Positions 43,837-51,747 of a stretch of 51,747 nucleotides of DNA are shown one piece after another. The position numbers and the translations under genes are program-made. Origin of the DNA: Bacillus cereus (GTDB lineage Bacteria > Bacillota > Bacilli > Bacillales > Bacillaceae_G); assembly GCF_002584535.1 (NCBI RefSeq), contig NZ_NUOT01000011.1, forward strand, positions 1 to 51,747, given 5' to 3'. Each line of letters begins with the position of its first letter. Within the stretch, counting starts at the first letter, position 1. The notes below the pieces were generated by a model. The model was not told the DNA's origin. It worked only from the letters and a program-made list of their open reading frames with translations, and searched no databases.

Positions 43837-44967
43837 CTATTTCCCCTCAGCTATTAGTACGACATCATCGATATTTTTTTCTGGACGAATAATTGTCCCA
43901 TCTTCAATGACCATACCTGATCCAACAATTGCTCTTTCCACGATAACATTTTTACCAATGCATGCATCCGGCATAATGACCGAATCGATCACCATACTTC
44001 CCTCTCCAACCGTCACGCCTTGGAATAAAACTGAGTGTTTTACATCCCCTTCAATAACGCATCCTTCATTAATTAATGATTCTTCCACCTTCGCCCCTTC
44101 AGCAATATACTGTGGTGGTTCATTCGGATTAACTGAATAAATACGCCAACTATGATCATTTAAATGTAAAGACGATTCTTCACGAAGCAAGTCCATATTT
44201 GCTTCCCACAAGCTTTTTACAGTTCCAACATCTTTCCAATACCCTTCAAATGGGTAAGCCACGAGCTTTTTCTCTTCATCTAATAAAAGCGGGATGACAT
44301 CTTTTCCAAAATCATTACTAGATTCTGGATTTCTTGCATCCATCTCTAAATATTCTTTTAACACGGCCCAATTAAAAATATAAATACCCATCGAGGCAAG
44401 ATTACTTTTTGGAAACTGTGGTTTTTCCTCAAACTCAACAATTTCCATGTCTTCGTTCGTATTCATAATTCCAAATCGACTTGCTTCATCCCAAGGTACT
44501 TCAATAACAGAAATCGAAACGTCTGCTTCTTTTTCAATGTGGTAATCTAGCATTTTACTGTAATCCATTTTATAAATATGATCCCCTGATAAAATCAGAA
44601 CATATTCTGGATCATACTGATGTAAGTAATTTAAATTTTGATAAATTGCACTTGCTGTTCCTGTATACCATTTCACGCCTGAAGATTCCGAGTACGGGGG
44701 CAATACAGTCACGCCGCCATTCACACGATCTAAATCCCAAGCATTACCGATTCCAATATAGCTATGAAGCTCAAGTGGCTGATACTGGGTTAAAATCCCA
44801 ACGGTTTCAATACCAGAATTTGCACAATTACTTAATGTGAAATCGATAATTCGGTACTTACCACCAAACGGAACAGCTGGCTTGGCTAAATTCTTTGTTA
44901 AAGCACTTAAACGACTACCCTTTCCTCCTGCTAGTAACATTGCTACGCACGTCTGCTTTTGTACCAT
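43837..44967 (-). CDS. glgC: Glucose-1-phosphate adenylyltransferase
   Basis: A 376-residue enzyme that makes ADP-glucose. Catalytic loop [49 protein letters not shown] and [11 protein letters not shown] are present, followed by the C-terminal beta-helix repeats. The start lies within glgB (53-bp overlap in another frame), with AAAGGGGAG about 11 bases upstream, so both proteins are read from the same stretch of mRNA. Confidence 0.96.
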   Translation of the reverse strand: MVQKQTCVAMLLAGGKGSRLSALTKNLAKPAVPFGGKYRIIDFTLSNCANSGIETVGILTQYQPLELHSYIGIGNAWDLDRVNGGVTVLPPYSESSGVKWYTGTASAIYQNLNYLHQYDPEYVLILSGDHIYKMDYSKMLDYHIEKEADVSISVIEVPWDEASRFGIMNTNEDMEIVEFEEKPQFPKSNLASMGIYIFNWAVLKEYLEMDARNPESSNDFGKDVIPLLLDEEKKLVAYPFEGYWKDVGTVKSLWEANMDLLREESSLHLNDHSWRIYSVNPNEPPQYIAEGAKVEESLINEGCVIEGDVKHSVLFQGVTVGEGSMVIDSVIMPDACIGKNVIVERAIVGSGMVIEDGTIIRPEKNIDDVVLIAEGK

Positions 44968-46852
44968 TTTGTTTTTTGCTCCCCTTTCTCGTTTTCACTG
45001 GTCTTAAAATAGATACACCAAATGGTGGAATTGTTATTTCTACATGAACAGACTGGTTATGATACGGCTCGCCTATTGCCTTCAGCCGTTTTTTATTCAC
45101 CTGCCCTGAGCCGCCGTATATTTCATCATCACTATTTAAAATTTCGTTATAATATTGGAATTCTGGTACGCCCACTTTATAATTTTCGTACACAATGTTT
45201 GTAAAATTGCATACAACAACAAGAACGTCTTCCTCTTTATCTCCTTTACGAATAAACGAAAATATACTTTGCTCATTATTGTCAGCATCGATCCATTGAA
45301 AGCCTTCCTGTGAGTGATCAAGCTGCCAAAGTGGTTTTGATCGCTTATACAATGCTATGAGCTCTTTAAAGTAATCATGCATATAACAATGCATTTCAAA
45401 ATCATGTAAATTCCAATCTAGATCCTCGAGATCTTTCCATTCATCAAATTGACCAAATTCTCCGCCCATAAAGAGCAATTTCTTCCCTGGATGTGCAAAG
45501 AAATACCCGTATAATAAGCGAAGCTGCGCAAACTTTTCCCAGTAGTCTCCCGGCATTTTATTTAACAATGATTTTTTCCCGTGAACGACTTCATCATGAG
45601 AAAGCGGTAATATAAAGTTTTCGGAGTAAGCATAGAGCAAAGAAAATGTCATTTTCTCATGAATATATTTCCGATATTCCGGTGCACACTCCATATATTT
45701 CAACACATCATTCATCCAGCCCATATTCCACTTATAATTAAATCCTAATCCCCCTTCATAAGTTGGAGCGGTCACAAGTGGCCAAGCTGTCGAATCTTCT
45801 GCAGTCATCAGAAATTCTTCGTCCTCTGCAAATACTGCCTCGTTTAACTCTCGTAAAAAGGAAACCGCATACTCATTACTTTGCTGCCTTCCTTCTTTTT
45901 CCCAATACAGCATATTTGCAACTGCATCGACGCGAAAGCCGTCAATATGGTAATATTTCATCCAAAACAATGCATTTGAAATTAAAAAATTTCGCACTTC
46001 CTGTTTTCCTAAATCAAAATTCACTGTTCCCCAAATACGATTTTCCCTTACATCCAAATCTTTATATTCATAAGTTGGTGCCCCATCAAATAAATACAAA
46101 CCGTGAGCATCCTTACAAAAATGACCTGGTACCCAATCTAAAATGACACCGATTCCATATTTATGACATTCATCGACAAAATACATGAAATCATGAGGCG
46201 TACCAAATCGACTTGTCACTGCATAATATCCGGTTCCCTGATATCCCCATGAACGGTCATATGGATGTTCGACAAGCGGCATAATTTCAATGTGTGTAAA
46301 TTGATGTTCTGCTACATAAGGAATGAGCTCATCTGCCATTTCTCTATATGAATACAAAGAGCCATCTTCTTTCTTTTTCCATGAACCAAAATGCAACTCA
46401 TAAATTGCCATTGCTTCCTTATAACTTACTTTTCGTTTCTTCTTTCGGAACCAATTTCTATCATTCCATTTATATCCCCTTATATCAAAAATAACAGATG
46501 CCGTGTTTGGTCTTACTTCTGCATATGTTGCATAAGGATCTGCTTTTAAAATTGTTTCGCCACCTTTGGTTTCAATCGCATACTTGTATATCTCTTTTTC
46601 CTCCAAATGTGGTATAAACAATGACCAAATACCCTCTTCTGTCATTTTTCGCATCTTATGCTCGTCAATATTCCAATCATTAAAATCGCCAACTACACTC
46701 AAAGCTTTCGCATGAGGAGCCCATACTGTAAATCGTACGCCTTGTATTTCATCCTCTACTACAGGATGCGCGCCAAATATGTTATAGCTCTCATAACACT
46801 GTTTTGTGTGAAATTCATACACACTTTCTTCCATACAATTTGTTACACTCAA
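44915..46852 (-). CDS. glgB: 1,4-alpha-glucan branching enzyme
   Basis: A 645-residue GH13 enzyme. N-terminal CBM48-like domain with [22 protein letters not shown], then the TIM barrel with [32 protein letters not shown] (nucleophile Asp), TAEDST (acid Glu) and [19 protein letters not shown] at 46852 is chosen: AGGTGA is 5-6 bases upstream and the result (MSVTNC...) looks like known Bacillus GlgB starts; GTG at 46861 overlaps that site. The C terminus is a basic, low-complexity tail ([26 protein letters not shown]), part of which overlaps glgC. It is the first gene of the operon. Confidence 0.95.
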   Translation of the reverse strand: MSVTNCMEESVYEFHTKQCYESYNIFGAHPVVEDEIQGVRFTVWAPHAKALSVVGDFNDWNIDEHKMRKMTEEGIWSLFIPHLEEKEIYKYAIETKGGETILKADPYATYAEVRPNTASVIFDIRGYKWNDRNWFRKKKRKVSYKEAMAIYELHFGSWKKKEDGSLYSYREMADELIPYVAEHQFTHIEIMPLVEHPYDRSWGYQGTGYYAVTSRFGTPHDFMYFVDECHKYGIGVILDWVPGHFCKDAHGLYLFDGAPTYEYKDLDVRENRIWGTVNFDLGKQEVRNFLISNALFWMKYYHIDGFRVDAVANMLYWEKEGRQQSNEYAVSFLRELNEAVFAEDEEFLMTAEDSTAWPLVTAPTYEGGLGFNYKWNMGWMNDVLKYMECAPEYRKYIHEKMTFSLLYAYSENFILPLSHDEVVHGKKSLLNKMPGDYWEKFAQLRLLYGYFFAHPGKKLLFMGGEFGQFDEWKDLEDLDWNLHDFEMHCYMHDYFKELIALYKRSKPLWQLDHSQEGFQWIDADNNEQSIFSFIRKGDKEEDVLVVVCNFTNIVYENYKVGVPEFQYYNEILNSDDEIYGGSGQVNKKRLKAIGEPYHNQSVHVEITIPPFGVSILRPVKTRKGSKKQNGTKADVRSNVTSRRKG

Positions 46853-47041
46853 TATGTTCACCTCACTAAGATGACAGAATTTTTATTACTTTGTAAACAT
46901 TCGTTAAAATACTGAAATATCCTTGTGCATTTTTAAATAAATATACGTTTTTTCGCGGAAATTAAAGGGAACATTTTAATTTTCCGTTAAATATATCGAA
47001 TTTTGACGAATATTCATTGAAAGCGGTTTATTTTAAAAAAT

Positions 47042-47080
47042 AACAAAAAGCACTCTATGGGCAATAGAATGCTTTTTGTT
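47042..47080. terminator. Hairpin in the glgB-ldh gap
   Basis: The stem AACAAAAAGCA / TGCTTTTTGTT encloses a small CTAT/ATAG pairing. It sits in the 365-bp gap between the ldh end and the glgB start. T-rich arms could terminate either strand, but no obvious gene ends here. Just right of it, AAAGGAGG at 47102-47108 precedes a 12-codon TTG frame (47116-47154) of doubtful meaning. Confidence 0.5.
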
Positions 47081-47171
47081 ATAAACGCCCCTTATCCAGT
47101 AAAGGAGGTATACTTTTGGGATATACAAGGGAACTGGAAAAGGAATTTGTATGAGGTTATATATAAAATTC

Positions 47172-47198
47172 AGAAGCAGGAAGCAGTTTCCCGCTTCT
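47172..47198 (-). terminator. Hairpin downstream of ldh
   Basis: The arms AGAAGC (47172-47177) and GCTTCT (47193-47198) with additional internal pairs lie 20 bp after the ldh stop; on the minus strand AATTTTATAT follows. It is probably the ldh terminator. Confidence 0.6.
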
Positions 47199-47217
47199 AA
47201 ATCATTTATCAATTATC

Positions 47218-48177
<960 letters not shown>

Positions 48178-48273
48178 CTATTGTTCACATTTATCATGAT
48201 TGTTTAAGTAATTAATTAAAATACTAATTTAATGTTGTTTAACTTCCTTACATTCATATTGTAGCATAAGTTA

Positions 48274-48321
48274 TTGTGAATTCATTCACAAATTATGACC
48301 TATTTGTGAACTTTTTCACAC
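48274..48321 (-). promoter_or_regulatory. Tandem Rex operators in the ldh promoter
   Basis: TTGTGAA-TTCA-TTCACAA (48274-48291) is a perfect Rex site; TTGTGAA-CTTT-TTCACAC (48304-48321) is a second with one mismatch. On the minus strand TTGTGA-N17-TATGCT can serve as the ldh promoter with the first operator over its -35. Redox control by Rex is inferred from the family's known binding site. Confidence 0.85.
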
Positions 48322-48362
48322 ACAGTAGAAAGTTATTATATCAGGCTTGGAATCCATCAAAA

Positions 48363-48398
48363 TGAAAGCCTTTTCTTTAGATTGTGAAAAGGCTGCTT
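48363..48398. other. Hairpin upstream of the ldh operators
   Basis: The arms AAAGCCTTTTC and GAAAAGGCTGCTTT form a stable stem of 10 or more base pairs in the gap between the Rex sites and the decarboxylase-family gene. No gene ends here except the one at 48508, which has its own terminator closer by. Its role is unknown. Confidence 0.4.
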
Positions 48399-48447
48399 TA
48401 CTGTGTTGCTATCGTTTTGTCTATTAAAAATTAAAATAACACCTAAT

Positions 48448-48491
48448 AAAAAAGCTATCCTTTCAACAACATTTCCAGAAAGAATAGCTTT
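48448..48491 (-). terminator. Terminator of the carboxymuconolactone decarboxylase-family gene
   Basis: On the minus strand AAAGCTATTCTTTC pairs with GAAAGGATAGCTTT (one mismatch) and is followed by TTTATT. It lies 17 bp after the stop. Confidence 0.8.
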
Positions 48492-48507
48492 CTCTTGGAT
48501 CAAAGTT

Positions 48508-48951
48508 TTAACTTTTTTCTGGCATTAAGCGAGTGGCAACTCCAATCCTGTTCCATGCATTAATAGCAACAATCTGCATAATAAATTCAGCAATTTGTTC
48601 TTCTTCAAAGAATTTCCTTACTTCTTCATATACCTCATCAGGAATATGCGTTTCCGCTACTAGTGTAATCGCCTCTGTCAAAGCAAGCACAGCACGTTCT
48701 GCCTCTGTAAAGAACGGTGTCTCACGCCAAGCATTAAGAGCATAAATACGCTGCTCTGTTTCCCCTAGTTTTCGTGCATCTTTCGTATGGAGATCAATGC
48801 AATACGCACATCCATTGATTTGAGAAGCCCGGATTTTAATTAGCTCTTTCAATGTCTCATCAATGCTTGTAGTCATCAAATATTTTTCTAATCCCGCCAT
48901 TGCCTTATAACCTTCTGGATTTACCTTTCCCATTAAAAACCTTGTTTCCAT
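48508..48951 (-). CDS. Carboxymuconolactone decarboxylase / AhpD-like protein
   Basis: A 147-residue all-helical protein with the AhpD-type redox motif NGCAYCIDLHTKDAR (Cys48, Cys51, His55). AhpD-type proteins act as thiol peroxidase partners. The start follows GGAGGGA. The upstream gene encodes an ECF41 sigma factor, and genes of this family are the standard partner of ECF41 sigmas; a matching ECF41 promoter (TGTCACA-N16-TGTC) lies 158-184 bp before the start, so the gene is the likely target. Confidence 0.92.
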   Translation of the reverse strand: METRFLMGKVNPEGYKAMAGLEKYLMTTSIDETLKELIKIRASQINGCAYCIDLHTKDARKLGETEQRIYALNAWRETPFFTEAERAVLALTEAITLVAETHIPDEVYEEVRKFFEEEQIAEFIMQIVAINAWNRIGVATRLMPEKS

Positions 48952-49108
48952 TGTATAGTCCCTCCATAAAATAAAATTAATTTATACTTTGGCGTCAGGA
49001 TATTGAATAATGTCTTTCATAAATCTTTTCATATCATGATTGTAGTTCATGACAGACCTTCTAAAAGAAAACATATATAGCATCCCTTTCATACCCTGTC
49101 ACTTATAA

Positions 49109-49135
49109 GACAAATTAGCTTTTCAATTTGTGACA
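49109..49135 (-). promoter_or_regulatory. ECF41-type promoter
   Basis: On the minus strand TGTCACA (49129-49135), a 16-bp spacer and TGTC (49109-49112). The reported ECF41 promoter is TGTCACA-N16-CGTC; the -35 and spacing match exactly and the -10 differs by one base. It reads toward the decarboxylase-family gene and lies just after the sigma-gene terminator. Confidence 0.8.
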
Positions 49136-49140
49136 AAATA

Positions 49141-49175
49141 AAAAGAAATCTTAAAAAAATAAAGATTTCTTTTCA
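49141..49175 (-). terminator. Terminator of the sigma factor gene
   Basis: The stem AAAAGAAATCTT / AAGATTTCTTTT is followed on the minus strand by TATTTTG. It lies 10 bp after the sigma-factor stop and directly before the ECF41-type promoter. Confidence 0.8.
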
Positions 49176-49183
49176 TTTTTATA

Positions 49184-50056
49184 CTATAGAACTGAAATAT
49201 GCTTTAATTTATCGGGATTGACTACAATGTAGATTCTTCTAATTAATTCTCGGCTTTCATCCCACTCAAAACATATAGCTTTCTCTGCACATCCCTTATT
49301 CCTTGCTAAGATACCAATTTGACCATTTATGATAGTTGGAAGAAGTTCGACTTGAAAGAATCCCTTTGAAACAATTGCCTCCAAAAATGTCTGGATACGC
49401 TGTTTGCCCAAAATCGGAAATATGGCTGCACGCACTTTACCTCCTCCATCAGTGACAAGAGCTACGTCCTCTCTCAACAGATTAATAAACGCCTCAAAAT
49501 TCCCTGTTTCTGAACCTTGGATAAAGGTATGTACCATTTTTTCTGTATGAATCGATTGCTGCGGATGTACTGACACTTCATACTGTATCTTCTCTTTGCA
49601 ACGGCTGTAAATCTTTCGGCAATTTACTTCTGATTTATTTAAAAGCTCAGCTATTTCACGATAATTGTACCCAAGTGCTTTCCTTAAAACGAATATGGCT
49701 CTTTCAACAGGAGTTAAATTCTCTAACAATACAAGGAATGCATAGGATACTCTTTCGCTTTGAATTATAGTTTCCATAGGATTTAATTTCGCTGTATCTA
49801 TTTCCGGCTCAGGAAGCCATTCTCCTGTATATATTTCTCTTTTTTTCCGTGCTGATTGTAGTATATTCAAACAATGGTTCGTCGTCATCTTAATTAAATA
49901 CGCTTTCATATTTCTAACTGGCTCTTGGTTCACATGTTGACTTTTCATAAGTATATCCTGTGCAACATCCTCCGCATCACTAACAGAGCCAAGCATTCGA
50001 TATGCGACAGAGTATACTAAAGGTTGATAGGTTCGATACAAAGTTTCAAAATCCAT
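49184..50056 (-). CDS. ECF41-family RNA polymerase sigma factor
   Basis: A 290-residue sigma factor. Region 2 (YRTYQPLVYSVAYRMLGSVSDAEDVAQDI), region 4 (LTPVERAIFVLRKALGYNYREIAELLNKSEVNCRKIYSR) and a C-terminal SnoaL-like domain of about 110 residues are present. It carries the three ECF41 marks: WLPEP in the linker, DGGGK and NPDKL in the C-terminal domain. In this group the fused domain, and no separate anti-sigma factor, controls activity. ATG at 50056 follows GGAGTGAT; the frame is open to 50086. Confidence 0.92.
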   Translation of the reverse strand: MDFETLYRTYQPLVYSVAYRMLGSVSDAEDVAQDILMKSQHVNQEPVRNMKAYLIKMTTNHCLNILQSARKKREIYTGEWLPEPEIDTAKLNPMETIIQSERVSYAFLVLLENLTPVERAIFVLRKALGYNYREIAELLNKSEVNCRKIYSRCKEKIQYEVSVHPQQSIHTEKMVHTFIQGSETGNFEAFINLLREDVALVTDGGGKVRAAIFPILGKQRIQTFLEAIVSKGFFQVELLPTIINGQIGILARNKGCAEKAICFEWDESRELIRRIYIVVNPDKLKHISVL

Positions 50057-50227
50057 ATTATCACTCCATTCTATAGCGTGTCTCAATATAAAAATATATG
50101 ATTTGTTATAATGAAAAGATTATTTTTCTGCTACGGAAGGCTTGTATAATTATCTCTTCCATTTTTTCATATTCCATCGCTCTCTCCTTTCTATTAGTCA
50201 GACGCTCAAAGCATAAAAAAGTATACT

Positions 50228-50260
50228 AAAAAACAGACGTATCAAAGTCTGTTTTTTCCC
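50228..50260. terminator. Terminator-like hairpin in the gap after the sigma factor
   Basis: The arms AAAAAACAGAC and GTCTGTTTTTT flank the loop GTATCAAA. No complete gene ends here; on the minus strand it would terminate the remnant at 50328. Confidence 0.75.
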
Positions 50261-50327
50261 TGAATAACTATCCACTTAAATAAGAATGAAACAAAATATT
50301 TGAATTTCATGCAGGCTTGCTTTCTCT

Positions 50328-50536
50328 TTACGAGTTTTTGATACTCCCGTTATTTTGTTCCGAATGAAATATGTTATTTTCACTTGTAGCAACAATCTTT
50401 ACCTTGTATGGCAGTTTGTTAATCCCAATATACATAACCGGATTCTTATCTTTTCCCTTACCCTTTTCAGGATTTAAATCAATAACGGACGTATCTTTTT
50501 CATCTTTCACTTCTTTTACCGTAATTTTATCATTTT
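50328..50536 (-). pseudogene. C-terminal remnant of an unidentified protein gene
   Basis: From a stop codon upstream (about 50537) to 50328 the frame reads NDKITVKEVKDEKDTSVIDL and continues through DLNPEKGKGKDKNPVMYIGI to a normal stop. The composition looks like genuine protein, but there is no start codon with a ribosome site; a GTG at 50510 has only weak AAAAGAA before it. The rest of the 50057-50765 gap shows no other gene. Most likely a decayed gene end followed by its old terminator; a real 60-residue protein from GTG cannot be excluded. Confidence 0.35.
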
Positions 50537-50765
50537 AGTGCCTTTCACTACCACTGGTCATCTATTTCTAGAAGGATTGAACATTCTCTTTTTTAATGCT
50601 ATTTTGTTTAAAAACAAGTGAAAAAGCATTACAACTTGTTTTTTAGCGTTCATATTTGTCTTATTTATTATGGCAAAACAAATTCACTTGCTTCGCTCTT
50701 CTTAATTCAGCGTGTAATGAAACAGAAATATTATATAATTTAGGAAAGTGGAAAGAGGTGATATT

Positions 50766-51068
50766 ATGGAGGATAACATGCGGGAAAGCAGAAAAATAGC
50801 TACGCCCATTCTTTGGACTATTTCTTTACTTGTCGCTACACTATTAGTTTTTGTAATCACACGATTATATCCAAATACCAATTTACAGATTAGCATTGTT
50901 TTATTCTCTATCATAGACATTGGATTTATAGTCGCTTTGATATTGGGAATTAAGACAAAAAACGCTAGTATAATGATCTTCAGTGTTATATCTAACGGCA
51001 TATTTTTTATACTACTATCCATTTTTATTTTTTTACTATTAGTTGCTAATGGTATTTCAGAACCGTAA
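50766..51068 (+). CDS. Hypothetical membrane protein, 100 residues
   Basis: Three membrane segments (about 15-33, 44-62, 70-94) and short polar ends; no family recognised. ATG at 50766 follows AGAGGTGA; ATG at 50778 with GGAGGATAAC before it is an alternative. It is a single gene convergent with the tRNA array, with a shared terminator downstream. Confidence 0.6.
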   Translation: MEDNMRESRKIATPILWTISLLVATLLVFVITRLYPNTNLQISIVLFSIIDIGFIVALILGIKTKNASIMIFSVISNGIFFILLSIFIFLLLVANGISEP

Positions 51069-51084
51069 CAAAATCATTGATAAA

Positions 51085-51120
51085 TAAAAAAAGAGATAGC
51101 AGATTATGCTATCTCTTTAA
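51085..51120. terminator. Bidirectional terminator between membrane protein gene and tRNA array
   Basis: The stem AAAGAGATAGCA / TGCTATCTCTTT is flanked by A and T tracts; it ends the tRNA transcript on the minus strand and the protein gene on the plus strand. Confidence 0.85.
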
Positions 51121-51123
51121 GTA

Positions 51124-51195
51124 TGACCCGTACGGGATTCGAACCCGTGTTACCGCCGTGAAAGGGCGGTGTCTTAACCACTTGACCAACGGGCC
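51124..51195 (-). tRNA. tRNA-Glu (TTC)
   Basis: A 72-nt cloverleaf with anticodon TTC in CCCTTTCAC, T loop GGTTCGAATCC and acceptor GGCCCGT/ACGGGTC. The terminal CCA is not encoded. It is the last gene of the array in transcription order. Confidence 0.95.
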
Positions 51196-51204
51196 AATTT
51201 CTGG

Positions 51205-51292
51205 CAGAGAAGAAGGGATTCGAACCCTCGCACCGCGTTAGCGATCTACTCCCTTAGCAGGGGAGCCCCTTGAGCCACTTGGGTACTTCTCT
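51205..51292 (-). tRNA. tRNA-Ser (GCT)
   Basis: An 88-nt tRNA with the long class II variable arm (TAGATCGCTAACGCGGT), anticodon GCT in CCTGCTAAG and T loop GGTTCGAATCC. CCA is not encoded. Confidence 0.93.
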
Positions 51293-51300
51293 ATATTATA

Positions 51301-51375
51301 TGGCTCCGCAGGTAGGACTCGAACCTACGACCGATCGGTTAACAGCCGATAGCTCTACCACTGAGCTACTGCGGA
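51301..51375 (-). tRNA. tRNA-Asn (GTT)
   Basis: A 75-nt gene including encoded CCA; anticodon GTT in CTGTTAACC, acceptor TCCGCAG/CTGCGGA. Confidence 0.95.
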
Positions 51376-51379
51376 ATAA

Positions 51380-51456
<77 letters not shown>

Positions 51457-51466
51457 CCAATAGAAA

Positions 51467-51537
51467 AGCGGGTGAAGAGAATCGAACTCTCGACCAGAGC
51501 TTGGAAGGCTCTTGTTTTACCACTAAACTACACCCGC
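51467..51537 (-). tRNA. tRNA-Gly (TCC)
   Basis: A 71-nt gene; anticodon TCC in CTTCCAAG, acceptor GCGGGTG/CACCCGC, discriminator T. CCA is not encoded. Confidence 0.95.
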
Positions 51538-51555
51538 ATAAAATTATAAAATAAA

Positions 51556-51631
51556 TGGTGAGCCATGAAGGACTCGAACCTTCGACCCTCTGATTAAAAG
51601 TCAGATGCTCTACCAACTGAGCTAATGGCTC
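51556..51631 (-). tRNA. tRNA-Lys (TTT)
   Basis: A 76-nt gene including encoded CCA; anticodon TTT in CTTTTAATC, acceptor GAGCCAT/ATGGCTC. Confidence 0.95.
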
Positions 51632-51641
51632 ATTTTGAAAG

Positions 51642-51717
<76 letters not shown>

Positions 51718-51731
51718 TTGTGATTTCAAAA

Positions 51732-51747
51732 TGGTGGCTCGGGACGG
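51732..51747 (-). tRNA. 3' end of a tRNA, probably tRNA-Phe
   Basis: The last 16 bases give CCGTCCCGAGCCACCA on the minus strand, the 3' end of a tRNA whose acceptor begins GGCTCGG. This fits Bacillus tRNA-Phe (GAA), but the anticodon is outside the window. Confidence 0.65.

Overview
The window reads as the chromosome of a low-GC, endospore-forming Firmicute, most probably a member of the Bacillus cereus group. This call rests on gene content (feoAB, a BasI/sortase C pair with an LPNTA signal, a TPP-controlled thiT, several Bce-type transporters, the full menaquinone cluster, a YteA-type sporulation protein, cspD, glgBCDAP, a Rex-type ldh promoter) and on strong Bacillus-like ribosome binding sites. 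It was made by eye; no database search was run.

Layout. 1-2600: possible IS3-type terminus at the left edge, then the feoA-feoB-small Cys-rich membrane protein operon (minus) behind a Fur box. 2660-3460: TPP riboswitch and thiT (plus). 3480-7400: basI-srtC-response regulator-histidine kinase (minus), ending in a strong terminator. 7600-10100: small exported protein (minus), hpt (plus), DedA and a methyltransferase (minus). 10250-23300: a block of membrane-stress and transport functions: a Bce-type ABC transporter (minus), a second ABC exporter (minus), sdpI-sdpR (minus), then a Bce-type two-component system followed by permease-ATPase-permease (plus). Three near-identical palindromes of the BceR class tie parts of this block together. 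23300-32800: a His-rich/YjcZ-like/Gly-Tyr-rich small protein, then the menaquinone cluster menF-D-H-B-E-C plus a degenerate nucleotidyltransferase (minus) and divergent menA (plus). 32900-38400: yteA-like gene, cspD, an AIM24-type protein, a MerR/TipAS-like regulator, a class 3 lipase, and a patch of small membrane-protein genes that includes a decayed duplicate. 38600-46900: glycogen operon glgB-C-D-A-P (minus). 47200-50100: ldh with two Rex operators, then an ECF41-type sigma factor with its partner carboxymuconolactone decarboxylase-family gene and a matching ECF41 promoter. 51100-51747: tRNA array (minus), read 5' to 3' as Phe (partial)-Thr-Lys-Gly-Ile-Asn-Ser-Glu.

The observations I rate highest are: (i) two diverged copies of a structured intergenic element (34188-34299 plus, 42641-42760 minus) that share a GCCTTGCATAGAA core, a closing stem with different bases in each copy, and a terminator-like 3' hairpin; (ii) three copies of an extended BceR-type operator, one placed upstream of an uncharacterised 110-residue exported protein; (iii) the ECF41 sigma factor with a TGTCACA-N16-TGTC promoter in front of its partner gene; (iv) the permease-ATPase-permease arrangement; and (v) a duplicated and decaying cassette of small membrane ORF plus terminator. 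I do not see a CRISPR array, a prophage, a complete insertion sequence or an obvious defence island.
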